A stretch of 64,000 nucleotides of DNA from the NCBI RefSeq assembly GCF_002013915.1, contig NZ_MBTF01000038.1, positions 124,001 through 188,000 on the forward strand. The letters run 5' to 3'. Made by a program: the position numbers and the translations under genes. A model generated the notes under the pieces. That model was not told the origin of the DNA and ran no database searches. It saw only the letters and a program-made list of their open reading frames with translations. The DNA comes from Mucilaginibacter pedocola (GTDB lineage: Bacteria; Bacteroidota; Bacteroidia; Sphingobacteriales; Sphingobacteriaceae). Of this stretch, positions 44,966 through 54,400 are shown piece by piece (the first letter of the stretch is position 1; every line of letters begins with the position of its first letter).

Positions 44966-45127
44966 CCTGATATGCTGATAGCACTCATAATTGGGTATTT
45001 GCTGCGCAGGCGCAAGCAGTACATTTTGGCAAAAGCAACGGTGAATAATGGGGGATTTGAGCACCGTGATATAGGCATCATGGTTGATAATAGTCGAAAA
45101 CTTCTTTATACATCTACCATTGAAAAC

Positions 45128-45160
45128 AAAAAGAGGCATACCGAAAGGCGTGCCTCTTTT
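45128..45160 (+). terminator. Terminator downstream of dioxygenase gene
   Basis: AAAAGAGGCATAC / G(C)GTGCCTCTTTT hairpin with U-rich end on either strand (45129-45160). It probably ends the dioxygenase transcript. Confidence 0.6.
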
Positions 45161-45180
45161 GCGTGATAGCGGTCGTATGT

Positions 45181-45338
45181 CGCTCGGTGAGTTTACTCAC
45201 CCAGAATGCGCTACGCTGTTCGAACCTCTCTGTCTGCGACAAAATGGGTTTAGAAAAAAATCTTATTGAAGCTCACCCTCTTTCCGCGTAGCGAAGAGAG
45301 GGTCGCCCAGCGATAGCGGGGTGAGTTAAATAGCGACG
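45181..45338. repeat. Composite dispersed repeat (copy 1)
   Basis: Begins CGCTCGGTGAGTTTACTCAC and contains CTCACCCTCTTTCCGCG, CGAAGAGAGGGT and GGGGTGAGTTAAATAGCGAC. Most blocks recur in reverse orientation at 60911-61077. It fills the gap between the dioxygenase terminator and the cysteine desulfurase stop; a weak ORF across it is not credible. Confidence 0.7.
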
Positions 45339-45353
45339 AACCCATTACGGCCT

Positions 45354-46490
45354 CTACGCAGCAATAGCCTTATACAAAGCGGCCAATTTCTCAACCGTAT
45401 AATCTATCTCCGCAGCGGTATTAAATTTACTGAACGAGAAGCGGATGTTGTTACACGAAGTATCGGCACCAATAGCTTTCAGCACATGAGAGGCTGAACC
45501 GGTAGAGCATGCGCTACCACCCGATGCCGAGATACCCTGCCGATCGAGGTAGCTGAGCAGGTTGCCGCCCGCGTAGTTTTCGGGCAGGCTTACGTTGAGT
45601 ACGGTGTAAAGGCTTTTATCGGCAATAGCAGAGTTGCCGTTGAAATAGATATCCCCTACCTGCTCCTGCAGTTTGGTTATCATCCTGTTTTTAAGGTTTT
45701 GGATATAGGCGTGGTGCTCGTCGATATCTCGGTAAGCAATTTCCAGGGCTTTGGCCAGGCCGATGATGCCGTGGATATTTTCGGTACCGGCGCGTAGTTT
45801 GCGCTCCTGCCCGCCACCGTGCAGTAGTTGAGATAGTTTTATCCCATCTCGGCAGTAGATAAAGCCCACACCCTTTGGCCCGTGGAATTTATGGGCAGAT
45901 GCAGCTATGAAATGTGTGTTTAGTTTAGATAGGTCGTGACGGTAGTGGCCCATGGTTTGTACCGTATCTGAATGGAAAAGTGCGCCCCTGCTTTTACACA
46001 GCTCCCCTATCAGTTCGATATTGTTGAGGTTACCAATTTCGTTGTTGGCATGCATTACCGATACCAGCGCCGGGCCGTTATAGCGCAGTAGGTCGTCCAG
46101 GTGGTTAATATCCAGGTTACCGCGGTTATCAGTATTGATGAAACTGAGTTTTATTTCGCCTGCTTTTTTTAAAACCTCCAGGGTATGCAATACCGCATGA
46201 TGCTCAAATGGCGTGGTGATAACATGTTTAACTCCATGAGCACGCACAGCCGACAAAATAGCTGTATTATCTGCCTCGGTACCACCGCTGGTAAACACAA
46301 TTTCGTTGGGCGAAGCATTCAGCAGTCCGGCAATGGTAGCGCGTGCGCCCTCAATAGCTTGCTTTACTTCGCGCCCATGCCCGTGGTGCGACGAGGGGTT
46401 GCCGTAAAATTCCAGCAAGTATGGGGTAATGGCTTTAAATACTTCGGTATCGAGTTGGGTGGTGGCGGCGTTGTCGAGGTAAATGCTCAT
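45354..46490 (-). CDS. Cysteine desulfurase (IscS/NifS-type)
   Basis: 378 residues. PLP-dependent class V fold: PLP-lysine K201 in SAHKFHGPKGVGF, EHHAV (H97) stacking on PLP, and catalytic C328 within SGGSACSTGSAS, a short loop as in group I enzymes. It liberates sulfur from L-cysteine for Fe-S clusters, thiolation or sulfur transfer. No isc/suf genes are adjacent. It is preceded by a SAM-I riboswitch and a -7 promoter beside a copy of the sulfur operator, so it is controlled both transcriptionally and by S-adenosylmethionine, an unusual combination for this enzyme. Confidence 0.93.
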   Translation of the reverse strand: MSIYLDNAATTQLDTEVFKAITPYLLEFYGNPSSHHGHGREVKQAIEGARATIAGLLNASPNEIVFTSGGTEADNTAILSAVRAHGVKHVITTPFEHHAVLHTLEVLKKAGEIKLSFINTDNRGNLDINHLDDLLRYNGPALVSVMHANNEIGNLNNIELIGELCKSRGALFHSDTVQTMGHYRHDLSKLNTHFIAASAHKFHGPKGVGFIYCRDGIKLSQLLHGGGQERKLRAGTENIHGIIGLAKALEIAYRDIDEHHAYIQNLKNRMITKLQEQVGDIYFNGNSAIADKSLYTVLNVSLPENYAGGNLLSYLDRQGISASGGSACSTGSASHVLKAIGADTSCNNIRFSFSKFNTAAEIDYTVEKLAALYKAIAA

Positions 46491-46589
46491 GGTTTTGTTT
46501 TGTTTAATGTTACTATATGGCTTTTAGTAACTTATCTGAAAACAAGAGGCATAACCGCCGGCGCATTCGCGCTTTTAATTGATGCATAT

Positions 46590-46701
46590 CTTATCTTTCT
46601 CCATGTAGTATGGAGCAGGAATTAGCACCTTTTACCCGCTAAATAGCCGGTACAGGTTGCTAAGACGTCGTAGGGCCTTTCCCTCTGTCTTTCTGGATAA
46701 G
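46590..46701 (-). ncRNA. SAM-I (S-box) riboswitch upstream of cysteine desulfurase
   Basis: On the minus strand the aptamer starts CTTATCCAGAAAGACAGAGG, has GGCCCTACGACG, the invariant TTAGCAACC, GGTGCTAATTCC and ends GAAAGATAAG. P1 is CTTATC/GATAAG. All four S-box landmarks are in order. Length 112 bases is normal. The gene start is 100 bases downstream; the expression platform is not a clear terminator (a weak GTTACT/AGTAAC hairpin lies at 46512-46535), so translational control is possible. Confidence 0.9.
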
Positions 46702-46726
46702 TTATTAAAAGAACTAATTAATGATG

Positions 46727-46760
46727 CAAAGATATAATAAATTCTATAATTCCTATAGAC
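46727..46760 (-). promoter_or_regulatory. Promoter and GTCTAT-N7-ATAGAA operator of cysteine desulfurase
   Basis: Minus-strand -7 element TATCTTTG (46727-46734) places transcription start about 20 bases before the riboswitch. GTCTATAGGAATTATAGAA (46742-46760) covers the -33 position and is one base off the perfect palindrome found at 43974. Confidence 0.65.
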
Positions 46761-46863
46761 TTTATATAAATATTGAAATTATTTTTTTGAGAGACTATTT
46801 AAAAGGCTGTTGGTAGCGATGGATTTGAAAACCATTACTTCGGAGATCCAATTAGAACGCCCG

Positions 46864-46969
46864 TCCAGGCGTCCACGCCTGGATGAAAATATTTGTGGGC
46901 GTCCACGCTCACGGATCTCGCCAGCGCGGACGCTGGCAGATATTAACATTCAGGCGTGGACGCCTGAAT
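46864..46969. repeat. GCGTCCACGC-type palindromic repeats
   Basis: TCCAGGCGTCCACGCCTGGA (46864-46883), CCAGCG-CGGA-CGCTGG (46921-46936) and ATTCAGGCGT-GG-ACGCCTGAAT (46948-46969). Three hairpins with related GGCGTCCACGCC cores; a weak ORF across them is not credible. Confidence 0.75.
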
Positions 46970-47090
46970 GGGCGGGTAAAAACTACACTTTCACCCACAA
47001 AAAAAGCCCTCATTTCCGGGGCTTTGTTGTAAGGATAACGCCTTTATCCCGTGCATATTGCGCCTTAAAAAATATAGTTAAAAAAAGGTC

Positions 47091-47124
47091 GCAGCCCACA
47101 AATGCCTGTATATATTTGGGCTGC
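47091..47124 (+). promoter_or_regulatory. Inverted repeat overlapping the promoter of the RPH/PEP-synthase-like gene
   Basis: GCAGCCCA (47091-47098) and TGGGCTGC (47117-47124) flank the -7 element TATATTTG (47111-47118). Position over the -7 box suits a repressor operator; on the minus strand the hairpin precedes TTTTTTT and looks like a terminator. Confidence 0.5.
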
Positions 47125-47148
47125 AAACACCTGTAAAAACCAATTGCT

Positions 47149-49737
47149 ATGGGCAAATACACGCTAAATTTCGGGGAGATAAACAAAGGGCATATCAACC
47201 TTGCAGGCGGTAAAGCAGCCAACCTTGGCGAGCTTTTGCTGACGGAAGGCATAGTGGTTCCGCCCGGTTTTTGTGTAACTACGCAGGCCTACGGCGAGGT
47301 TACCGATAGCACTCCCAGGCTGCAATTACTGCTTGATGAACTGGAAAGCCTCACCCCTGCCGATCGGAAAAACGTTGCCACAATAAGCGCTAACGTCCGT
47401 AAATTGATAGAGGAACAGCCTATAACGGAAAGCGTTGCGAATGAAATAGCCGAATCCATAAAACTATCGGGCGAAAGCATCGCTTATGCCGTGCGCTCGA
47501 GTGCCACTGCAGAGGACCTGCCCGGAGCTTCTTTTGCCGGTCAGCAGGATACTTATCTCAACATCATTGGCACGGATGCCATCCTGAAACACATCAGCAA
47601 ATGCTGGGCATCCTTATTTACCGAGCGGGCCGTTCTCTATCGCATGCAAAACGGCTTCGGGCAGCGGCAGGTGCGATTGGCCGTAGTGGTGCAGCAAATG
47701 GTATTTCCTCAAGCCTCCGGCATTATGTTCACTGCCGACCCTGTGAATGGTAACCGCAAAGTGGTGTCAATAGATGCCGGCTACGGGCTTGGCGAAGCCT
47801 TAGTGTCGGGCTTGGTAAATGCCGATAACTATAAAGTGAAAGCGGGGGCCATCATTAATAAAATTATCCCGGCAAAAGCGCTGGCTATTTATACTGATGA
47901 ACAGGGCGGCACCAAAACGCACGATATAGAACCCGACTTGCAAACTGCGCAGGTGCTAACGGATACGCAGATCGTTCAGTTAGCCACGCTCGGCGGGAAG
48001 ATAGAACAACACTTCGGCGCACCGCAGGATATAGAATGGTGCCTGGCCGATGGAGAGTTCTACGTTGTGCAAAGCAGGCCTATAACTACCCTATACCCGC
48101 TTCCGGAAGTTACGGATGCGGATAAACACGTTTATATATCGGTGGGGCATCAACAAATGATGACGGATGCCATGAAGCCGCTGGGGCTATCGATATGGCA
48201 GTTAACAGCCTCTCGCCCCATGTATACCGCAGGTGGCCGCTTGTTTGTTGATATAGCCGCCGGGTTGGCTACCGCAGCCGGCAGGCAGGCACTCATGAAT
48301 ACCCTCGGCCAGTCGGACCCATTGGTGAGAGATGCATTAGAAACACTGATGGCGCGGGAAAATATAGAGAAGCCCGAGGCCGACGTAACGCCCCTATCGG
48401 CCGCCCCTCCGCCCCGCCCCCAAATTGCTAACGACCCTGCCGTGGCGGCCAAGCTGGTACAACAAAGCCGCGAATTAATGGCATCGCTGCAACAACATCT
48501 CGAAGGCAAACATGGCGCGGAAGTTTTCAGCCTTATTTTGGAGGATATTAGGCAGTTAAAGCAATTGCTCTTCGAACCAGATAATATAGGGGCTATCATG
48601 GCAGTGATGAGCGCTACGCTATGGCTTAATCAAAAAATGGCGGATTGGCTGGGTGAGAAAAACGCAGCCGATGTACTTTCCCAATCCGTAACGGGTAACA
48701 TCACAGCTGAAATGGGGCTTGAACTGATGGACGTGGCAGACGTAATTCGCACATATCCGGAGGTAGTGAATTATCTTGAAGATACTAAACAACATAACTT
48801 TTTAACGGGCTTGGATAACCTCCCCGGCGGACTCGAAAGCCGGCAAGCCATCGAAGATTACCTCATCAAATACGGCATGCGCTGCGCGGGCGAAATAGAT
48901 ATTACCAAAATCCGCTGGTCCGAAAACCCTGCTATCCTCATCCCGCTTATCCTTACCAATATTAAAACATTTGCGCCGGGAGCAGCTAAGCAACGCTATG
49001 AGCAGGGCCTGCGCGAGGCTATTGCCAAAGAGCAGGAACTATTGGTGCGCCTAAGAGAACTGCCCGACGGGGAAACTAAAGCTACGGAAACTGCCGAAAT
49101 GATAAGCCTGCTGCGCAATTTCAGCGGCTACCGCGAATACCCCAAGTACACCATGGTGAGCCATTATTTCGCCTGGAAGAAAGCATTACTAAAGGAAGCG
49201 GAACAGTTGGTAAATGCCGGATTATTGGAGGAAAAGGAAGATGCCTTCTACCTAACTTTCCACGAGTTTCAGGATGCTGTGCGTACGCAAAAGCTTGATG
49301 ATATGCTCATCGCGAAGCGAAAAGAAGAACACCGCCTGTTCGAAAAGCTTACCCCGCCTCGCGTGATGACATCTGACGGCGAAGTGATAACCGGGCGTTA
49401 CAAGCCGGAAAATTTACCCGCAGGCGCTATTGCGGGCCTGGCGGTTTCTTCGGGGATAGTGGAAGGCAGGGCGCGCGTTATCCTTAAAATGGAAGATGCC
49501 GATATACAGGATGGGGACATATTAGTAACCGCTTTTACCGACCCAAGCTGGACGCCCCTGTTCGTATCGATAAAAGGTTTGATAACCGAAGTAGGCGGCT
49601 TAATGACCCACGGCTCCGTAATTGCCCGCGAGTACGGTCTACCGGCAGTGGTAGGTGTAGAAAATGCTACCCGGCTCATCGCCGACGGGCATCGCATACG
49701 GGTGAATGGTACAGATGGGTTTGTGGAGTTGCTGTAA
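47149..49737 (+). CDS. PEP-synthase-like / rifampin phosphotransferase-like enzyme
   Basis: 862 residues. N-terminal ATP-grasp domain (PEP/pyruvate-binding type: GGKAANLGELLLTEGIVVPP, YAVRSSATAEDLPGASFAGQ, DIEWCLADG), a long helical middle part, and a C-terminal swivelling His domain (GGLMTHGSVIAREYGLPAVVGV, with H821 as likely phosphocarrier). No TIM-barrel follows. This ATP-middle-His order and length match rifampin phosphotransferase (about 865 residues) rather than PEP synthase. It would phosphorylate rifamycin or an unknown substrate. The gene is monocistronic and its promoter has an inverted repeat. Confidence 0.85.
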   Translation: MGKYTLNFGEINKGHINLAGGKAANLGELLLTEGIVVPPGFCVTTQAYGEVTDSTPRLQLLLDELESLTPADRKNVATISANVRKLIEEQPITESVANEIAESIKLSGESIAYAVRSSATAEDLPGASFAGQQDTYLNIIGTDAILKHISKCWASLFTERAVLYRMQNGFGQRQVRLAVVVQQMVFPQASGIMFTADPVNGNRKVVSIDAGYGLGEALVSGLVNADNYKVKAGAIINKIIPAKALAIYTDEQGGTKTHDIEPDLQTAQVLTDTQIVQLATLGGKIEQHFGAPQDIEWCLADGEFYVVQSRPITTLYPLPEVTDADKHVYISVGHQQMMTDAMKPLGLSIWQLTASRPMYTAGGRLFVDIAAGLATAAGRQALMNTLGQSDPLVRDALETLMARENIEKPEADVTPLSAAPPPRPQIANDPAVAAKLVQQSRELMASLQQHLEGKHGAEVFSLILEDIRQLKQLLFEPDNIGAIMAVMSATLWLNQKMADWLGEKNAADVLSQSVTGNITAEMGLELMDVADVIRTYPEVVNYLEDTKQHNFLTGLDNLPGGLESRQAIEDYLIKYGMRCAGEIDITKIRWSENPAILIPLILTNIKTFAPGAAKQRYEQGLREAIAKEQELLVRLRELPDGETKATETAEMISLLRNFSGYREYPKYTMVSHYFAWKKALLKEAEQLVNAGLLEEKEDAFYLTFHEFQDAVRTQKLDDMLIAKRKEEHRLFEKLTPPRVMTSDGEVITGRYKPENLPAGAIAGLAVSSGIVEGRARVILKMEDADIQDGDILVTAFTDPSWTPLFVSIKGLITEVGGLMTHGSVIAREYGLPAVVGVENATRLIADGHRIRVNGTDGFVELL

Positions 49738-49740
49738 GTA

Positions 49741-49772
49741 AAAAGCGCCGCGGGTTACCGCAGCGCTTTTTT
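49741..49772 (+). terminator. Strong terminator after RPH/PEP-synthase-like gene
   Basis: AAAAGCGC-C-GCGG / CCGC-A-GCGCTTTTTT with a 4-base loop (GTTA). Confidence 0.85.
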
Positions 49773-49877
49773 GTTGATTTTTTTGAAATAGCGGTTGTCC
49801 AAAGCAATTAACCCGCCAATACAAGGTTGCGCAGTAGGTGCAAAATGTCGGTAGAAAGATATTAATCCAAGGAACAG

Positions 49878-49974
49878 CGTGCCGTTAGGTACGCACCTCC
49901 GTCAGTTTCGTACCTAACGGCACGAGCGGCTACTATCTTTTTTGTACTACCGACCTTTAGCCCCGATGGGGCTA
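49878..49974. repeat. Palindromic repeat pair near efflux operon 3' end
   Basis: CGTGCCGTTAGGTACG (49878-49893) and CGTACCTAACGGCACG (49909-49924) form a 16-bp perfect stem with a 15-base loop; TAGCCCCGATGGGGCTA (49958-49974) follows, of the same CCC-NNN-GGG type as the clusters at 17 kb. Confidence 0.75.
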
Positions 49975-49990
49975 TTCCTTGTTTCGGTCC

Positions 49991-51433
49991 CTATCTCCAT
50001 CCGCCACCAACGGCCTGGTACAGGTTTATGCTGCTCAGGAACATATCGCGGCGGGTGTTGGCCATATCCAGTTCTGCTTGTAACACGCTTTGCTGGGCGG
50101 TTATGATCTCCAAGTAATTGGCGCGGCCCACTACGTACAAATCATTAGCTACCGATAGGGCATTAGTTAGCGATGTTAGCTCCTGCTGTTTCAACTCGTA
50201 ATACTGCCCGTAGTTTTCAATGGCGTTCAGTCCGTTACTTACTTCGCGATAGCCTGCCAGTATGTTCTTCTGATAATTGTACACGGCTATTTTGCTTTCG
50301 GCAATGCTGCGGTTCAGGTCGGCTTTCAAGGCGTTCCTGTTGAATATCGGCGCAGTTAAGCCCCCCAAAATACCATAGGTGAACGAACCCGGGTCGAACA
50401 GCAAGCCTGCCTTGAAAGCGTTGTACCCTACGTACGGCGTTAACGTTAACGATGGCAGGAAAGCCTTACGGGCAGCCTGTATATCGGCATTGGCAGCGGC
50501 CAGTTCCAGTTCGGCGGTTTGTATATCGGGGCGGTTCAGCAGCAATTGCGAAGGTATACCTACTTTCACTGCATCAGGCAGCTTTGCCGACATGATAGAG
50601 GTATCGCGCGGAATAGTCCCACCGAATTTGCCCGTCAAAAAGCTCAGCTCGTTCTCAGCTTCTTTCACCTGCTGGCGCGTGAGCGATTCCATAGCGCGGG
50701 TACGCAGCAACTGGGCCAAAAACTGCTGTACGGCCAATTCAGTAGCGCGGCCGCCAAGTTTCTGTATCTTCACTATCTCCAGCGCTTTTTCCTGCAATAC
50801 GGTATTCTTTTTAATAATACGCAACTCGGTATCCAGCGCCAGCAATTGGTAATAGGCTTTGGCTATCTCTGCCGCAAGAGATGTTACCACCAACCTTTGT
50901 CCGCTTTGCGATGCCAGGAAACGCAGGTAGGCCGCTTTTTTGGTAGCGCCAAGTTTACCCCATAAGTCCACCTCCCACGAGCTTTGAAAACCCAGGAAGT
51001 AATCGGGCACGGGGTTAGGTATCTTTTGGTCGCTGTTAATGTTGTTCGAAAAATTGGTGTCGTAGTTACCCACGCCGTTTTGCGTGTAATCGCCATACTT
51101 TTCAACACCTGCGCGTGCCGTAGCATTTATTTGCGGCAACAGCCTTGCAGCAGCCCCGCGCACATTGGCACGGGCAGCCTCTACCCTTTGCAGTGCAGTA
51201 AGCATATCGGGGTTGGCCAACAAAGCCGAATCTATCAGGGTAACCAGGTTAGCATCCGCAAAAAAGCTTTTTACCGGCAGGGTGGCAATAGTAAGGGTAT
51301 CGGTACCACCGTTAAAGGTTGCGGGCATGGCCTTATTGTTTTCGACCAGGGTTGCCTTATAGTTTTGGCAGCCCGCCACCAGCAGCGTGGTAGTAGTAAA
51401 CAGGATGATATAATAATTTGCTTTTTTAAGCAT
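49991..51433 (-). CDS. TolC/OprM-type outer-membrane efflux lipoprotein
   Basis: 480 residues. Lipobox LLVAGC at the N-terminus, then the two OEP repeats with coiled-coil segments (LTALQRVEAARANVRGAAARLL-like; QLLLNRPDIQTAELELAAANADIQAARKAF). It forms the trimeric exit duct of the RND pump encoded upstream. Last gene of the operon adaptor-RND-channel. A normal length for the family. Confidence 0.93.
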   Translation of the reverse strand: MLKKANYYIILFTTTTLLVAGCQNYKATLVENNKAMPATFNGGTDTLTIATLPVKSFFADANLVTLIDSALLANPDMLTALQRVEAARANVRGAAARLLPQINATARAGVEKYGDYTQNGVGNYDTNFSNNINSDQKIPNPVPDYFLGFQSSWEVDLWGKLGATKKAAYLRFLASQSGQRLVVTSLAAEIAKAYYQLLALDTELRIIKKNTVLQEKALEIVKIQKLGGRATELAVQQFLAQLLRTRAMESLTRQQVKEAENELSFLTGKFGGTIPRDTSIMSAKLPDAVKVGIPSQLLLNRPDIQTAELELAAANADIQAARKAFLPSLTLTPYVGYNAFKAGLLFDPGSFTYGILGGLTAPIFNRNALKADLNRSIAESKIAVYNYQKNILAGYREVSNGLNAIENYGQYYELKQQELTSLTNALSVANDLYVVGRANYLEIITAQQSVLQAELDMANTRRDMFLSSINLYQAVGGGWR

Positions 51434-51445
51434 AGTACGTTCTTT

Positions 51446-54400
51446 TTAATGATTTACAGGTTCGGCTTCTTCTTCGGCGTGTTTCACCGCGGGTTGTTCT
51501 TTCTTTTTGCTTTTTGATGCCATGCCCGCAAATATTACGTATAGCCCGGGTATCAGTATCAAACCGAAAATGGTACCGATAAGCATACCACCCGCCGATG
51601 CTGTACCGATAGAGCGATTACCCGCAGCACCTGCGCCGCTGGCAATACACAACGGAATAAGGCCGGCAATAAAGGCAAGGGAGGTCATCAATATGGGGCG
51701 AAGCCTTGATACGGCCCCCTCGATAGCTGCCTGCAAAACGGTAAGCCCTTCTTTTTGCCTTTGAATAGCGAACTCCACAATAAGGATGGCGTTTTTACCC
51801 AGCAAGCCTATAAGCATTACCAAAGCTACCTGTGCGTAAATGTTATTCTCTAAACCCAATATCTTCAGGAAGAAGAAGGCCCCGAAAATACCCGTAGGCA
51901 GCGAAAGGATAACCGGCAGCGGCAATAGGAAGCTCTCGTACTGTGCGGACAGCAGCAGGTAAACAAATATCAAACAGATGATGAATATCACGATGGCCTG
52001 GTTGCCCGATAGCACCTGCTCCCTCGTCATACCCGACCATTCGAACACAAAACCTTTTGGCAGTTTTGCGCCTACACGCTCAATGGCCTTCAGCGCATCA
52101 CCGCTACTAAAACCTTTGGCGGCATCGCCGGTTATCATGGCCGAAGTATACATATTGTAGCGCGTTAACTGCTCGGGGCCAAAAACCTTCTCCATTTTTA
52201 TGAAGGTACTAAAGGGCACCATCTCACCTTTATCGTTCTTCACCTGCAGGCTCAATACATCCTCCGGCTTAGAACGGTATTCGGGCGAGGCCTGTACCAT
52301 TACCTTATACATCTGCCCAAAGCGGATAAAGTTAGAGGCATAATAACTCCCCATCAGCGTTTGCAGGGTGCTCATGGCCTTATCAATGGTAATACCTTTC
52401 TGCGCGGCAGTTTGCTGGTCAACCGAGATGAGGTATTGCGGGAAGTTAGGGTCGAAACTGGTGAAGGCTCCCGAAATTTCAGGCGTAGCATTAAGCGCGT
52501 TCACAAAGTTTTTGGTGGCATCCGCAGCCTTCTGTAGGTTGCCCTGGCCGCTGCGGTCGAGCAGGCGTATCTCAAAACCACTGCTGTTACCAAAACCCGG
52601 CACCGTTGGCGGCGGGAAGAATTGGATAGAAGCATCGCTGATGTTGCGGGTTTTCTCACTCAGCTGAGCAATAACATCTTCTAACGATTCGCTGCGCTCG
52701 TCCCATGGTTTAAGGCTTATCATGGCCATACCGTACGATGCACCTGCCACCTCGTTCACCAAGCTGTAGCCCGATAAGGTAGATACCGACTCAATGGCTT
52801 TCATGCCGCGGGTTTGTTTCTCCACCTCCTTCAATACGCTTTCGGTACGCTCTACCGTTGCACCTGATGGTGTGGTTACGTTTACGTAAAGCATCCCCTG
52901 GTCTTCGGTCGGGATAAAGCCCGTAGGCAAAATAGCACTGAAACCCCAGGTAAGTACAAAGAAGCCTACCAGCAGTATAATGGTTACACCTTTGCGCGGC
53001 GATAACCAGGTCATCAGCCCCGAATATTTATTTTGCAAACCATCGTAGCGCTTGTTAAAGCCCGAGAAGAATTTCTGCAGCAGGTTTTCTTTCTTCGGTG
53101 CGTGGTTCGGCTTCAGCATAATGGCGCAAAGGGCCGGCGTTAGCGTAACCGCGTTAACACCCGATATTACAATAGAGATAGCCAGCGTAAGCGAGAACTG
53201 CCTGTAAAACACCCCCACCGGGCCAGACATAAAGGCCACCGGGACGAACACTGCCGACATTACCAGCGTAATGGCCACCAATGCACCGCTAATTTCTTTC
53301 ATGGCGCTGATGGTGGCATCCATAGCGTTCATGTGCTCCTCGTGCATTTTCACGTGCACCGCCTCCACCACTACAATGGCATTATCCACCACTATACCAA
53401 TGGCGAGTACCAGCGCGAACAGCGTAAGCAGGTTGATGGAGAAGCCCAGCATCTGCATAAAGCAAAGCGAGCCTATCAGCGCAACTGGTACGGCAAGTGC
53501 AGGTATCAAAGTAGAGCGAAAATCTTGCAGGAAGAGGAACACCACGATAAACACCAATATAAACGCCTCAACCAGTGTGCGCAATACCTCGTGTATAGAG
53601 GCATCAAGGAAGCGCGATACATCGTAGTTTACGTTATAGGTCATGCCCGCCGGGAACGAAGTTTCCTTCAGCTCGGCCATGCGGGTTTTTATATTATTGA
53701 TAACGTCGCGAGCGTTACTACCCGGGCGTTGTTTGATCATGATAGATGCCGAAGGTTTCCCATCCGTATTCGACACCATGCTGTAGGTAAGCGAGCCAAA
53801 TTCTATCTCGGCCACTTCTTTTAATTTTAACACCGCGCCGTCTCCTTCGGCTTTTATCACGATGTTCTCATATTGTTTAGGTTCGAAGAATTTACCGGTA
53901 TAGCGCAATACGTATTGCAACGCATTTGGCGACCGATCCGAGGCCTGCCCTGTTTTACCCGGCGCGGCTTCTACGTTTTGTGCGCGTATAGCATTTATCA
54001 CATCATCGGTAGATACTTTGTAGGCCAGCATTTTATCAGGCTTCAACCACACACGCATCGAGTACTCTTTGGCACCCATAATTTCGGCACGGCCCACACC
54101 ATCAATACGCTTAAGTTCCTGCAGTACGTTGATGTCGGTAAAGTTGTAGATGAACTTCTCGTCCATGCCCTTATCCTCACTCATAATATTGAGGTACATC
54201 AGCATACTGTTCACCTCTTTTTCGGTAGTTACCCCGGCTTTGATAACCTCTTCGGGCAACTCGTCAATAATGGTTGATACACGGCCCTGTACGTTCACGG
54301 CCGCCTGGTCGGGGTCTATCCCCACGTTAAAGTAGATCTGGATAACGGTAAGCCCGTCGTTACTGCACACGGTAGACATGTAGGTCATGCCCGGCACACC

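Noticed and set aside
44972..45166. 64-residue + strand ORF after the dioxygenase gene
   Set aside because: It runs through the terminator hairpin and into repeat sequence, has no family features, and its basic composition comes from the repeat.
45181..45250. tRNA-like GTTCGAA segment in the repeat before the desulfurase
   Set aside because: No acceptor, D or anticodon stems can be drawn; it is part of the composite repeat.
46810..47136. 108-residue + strand ORF across the palindromic repeats before the RPH-like gene
   Set aside because: Most of it is translated repeat sequence and it ends inside the promoter of the following gene.
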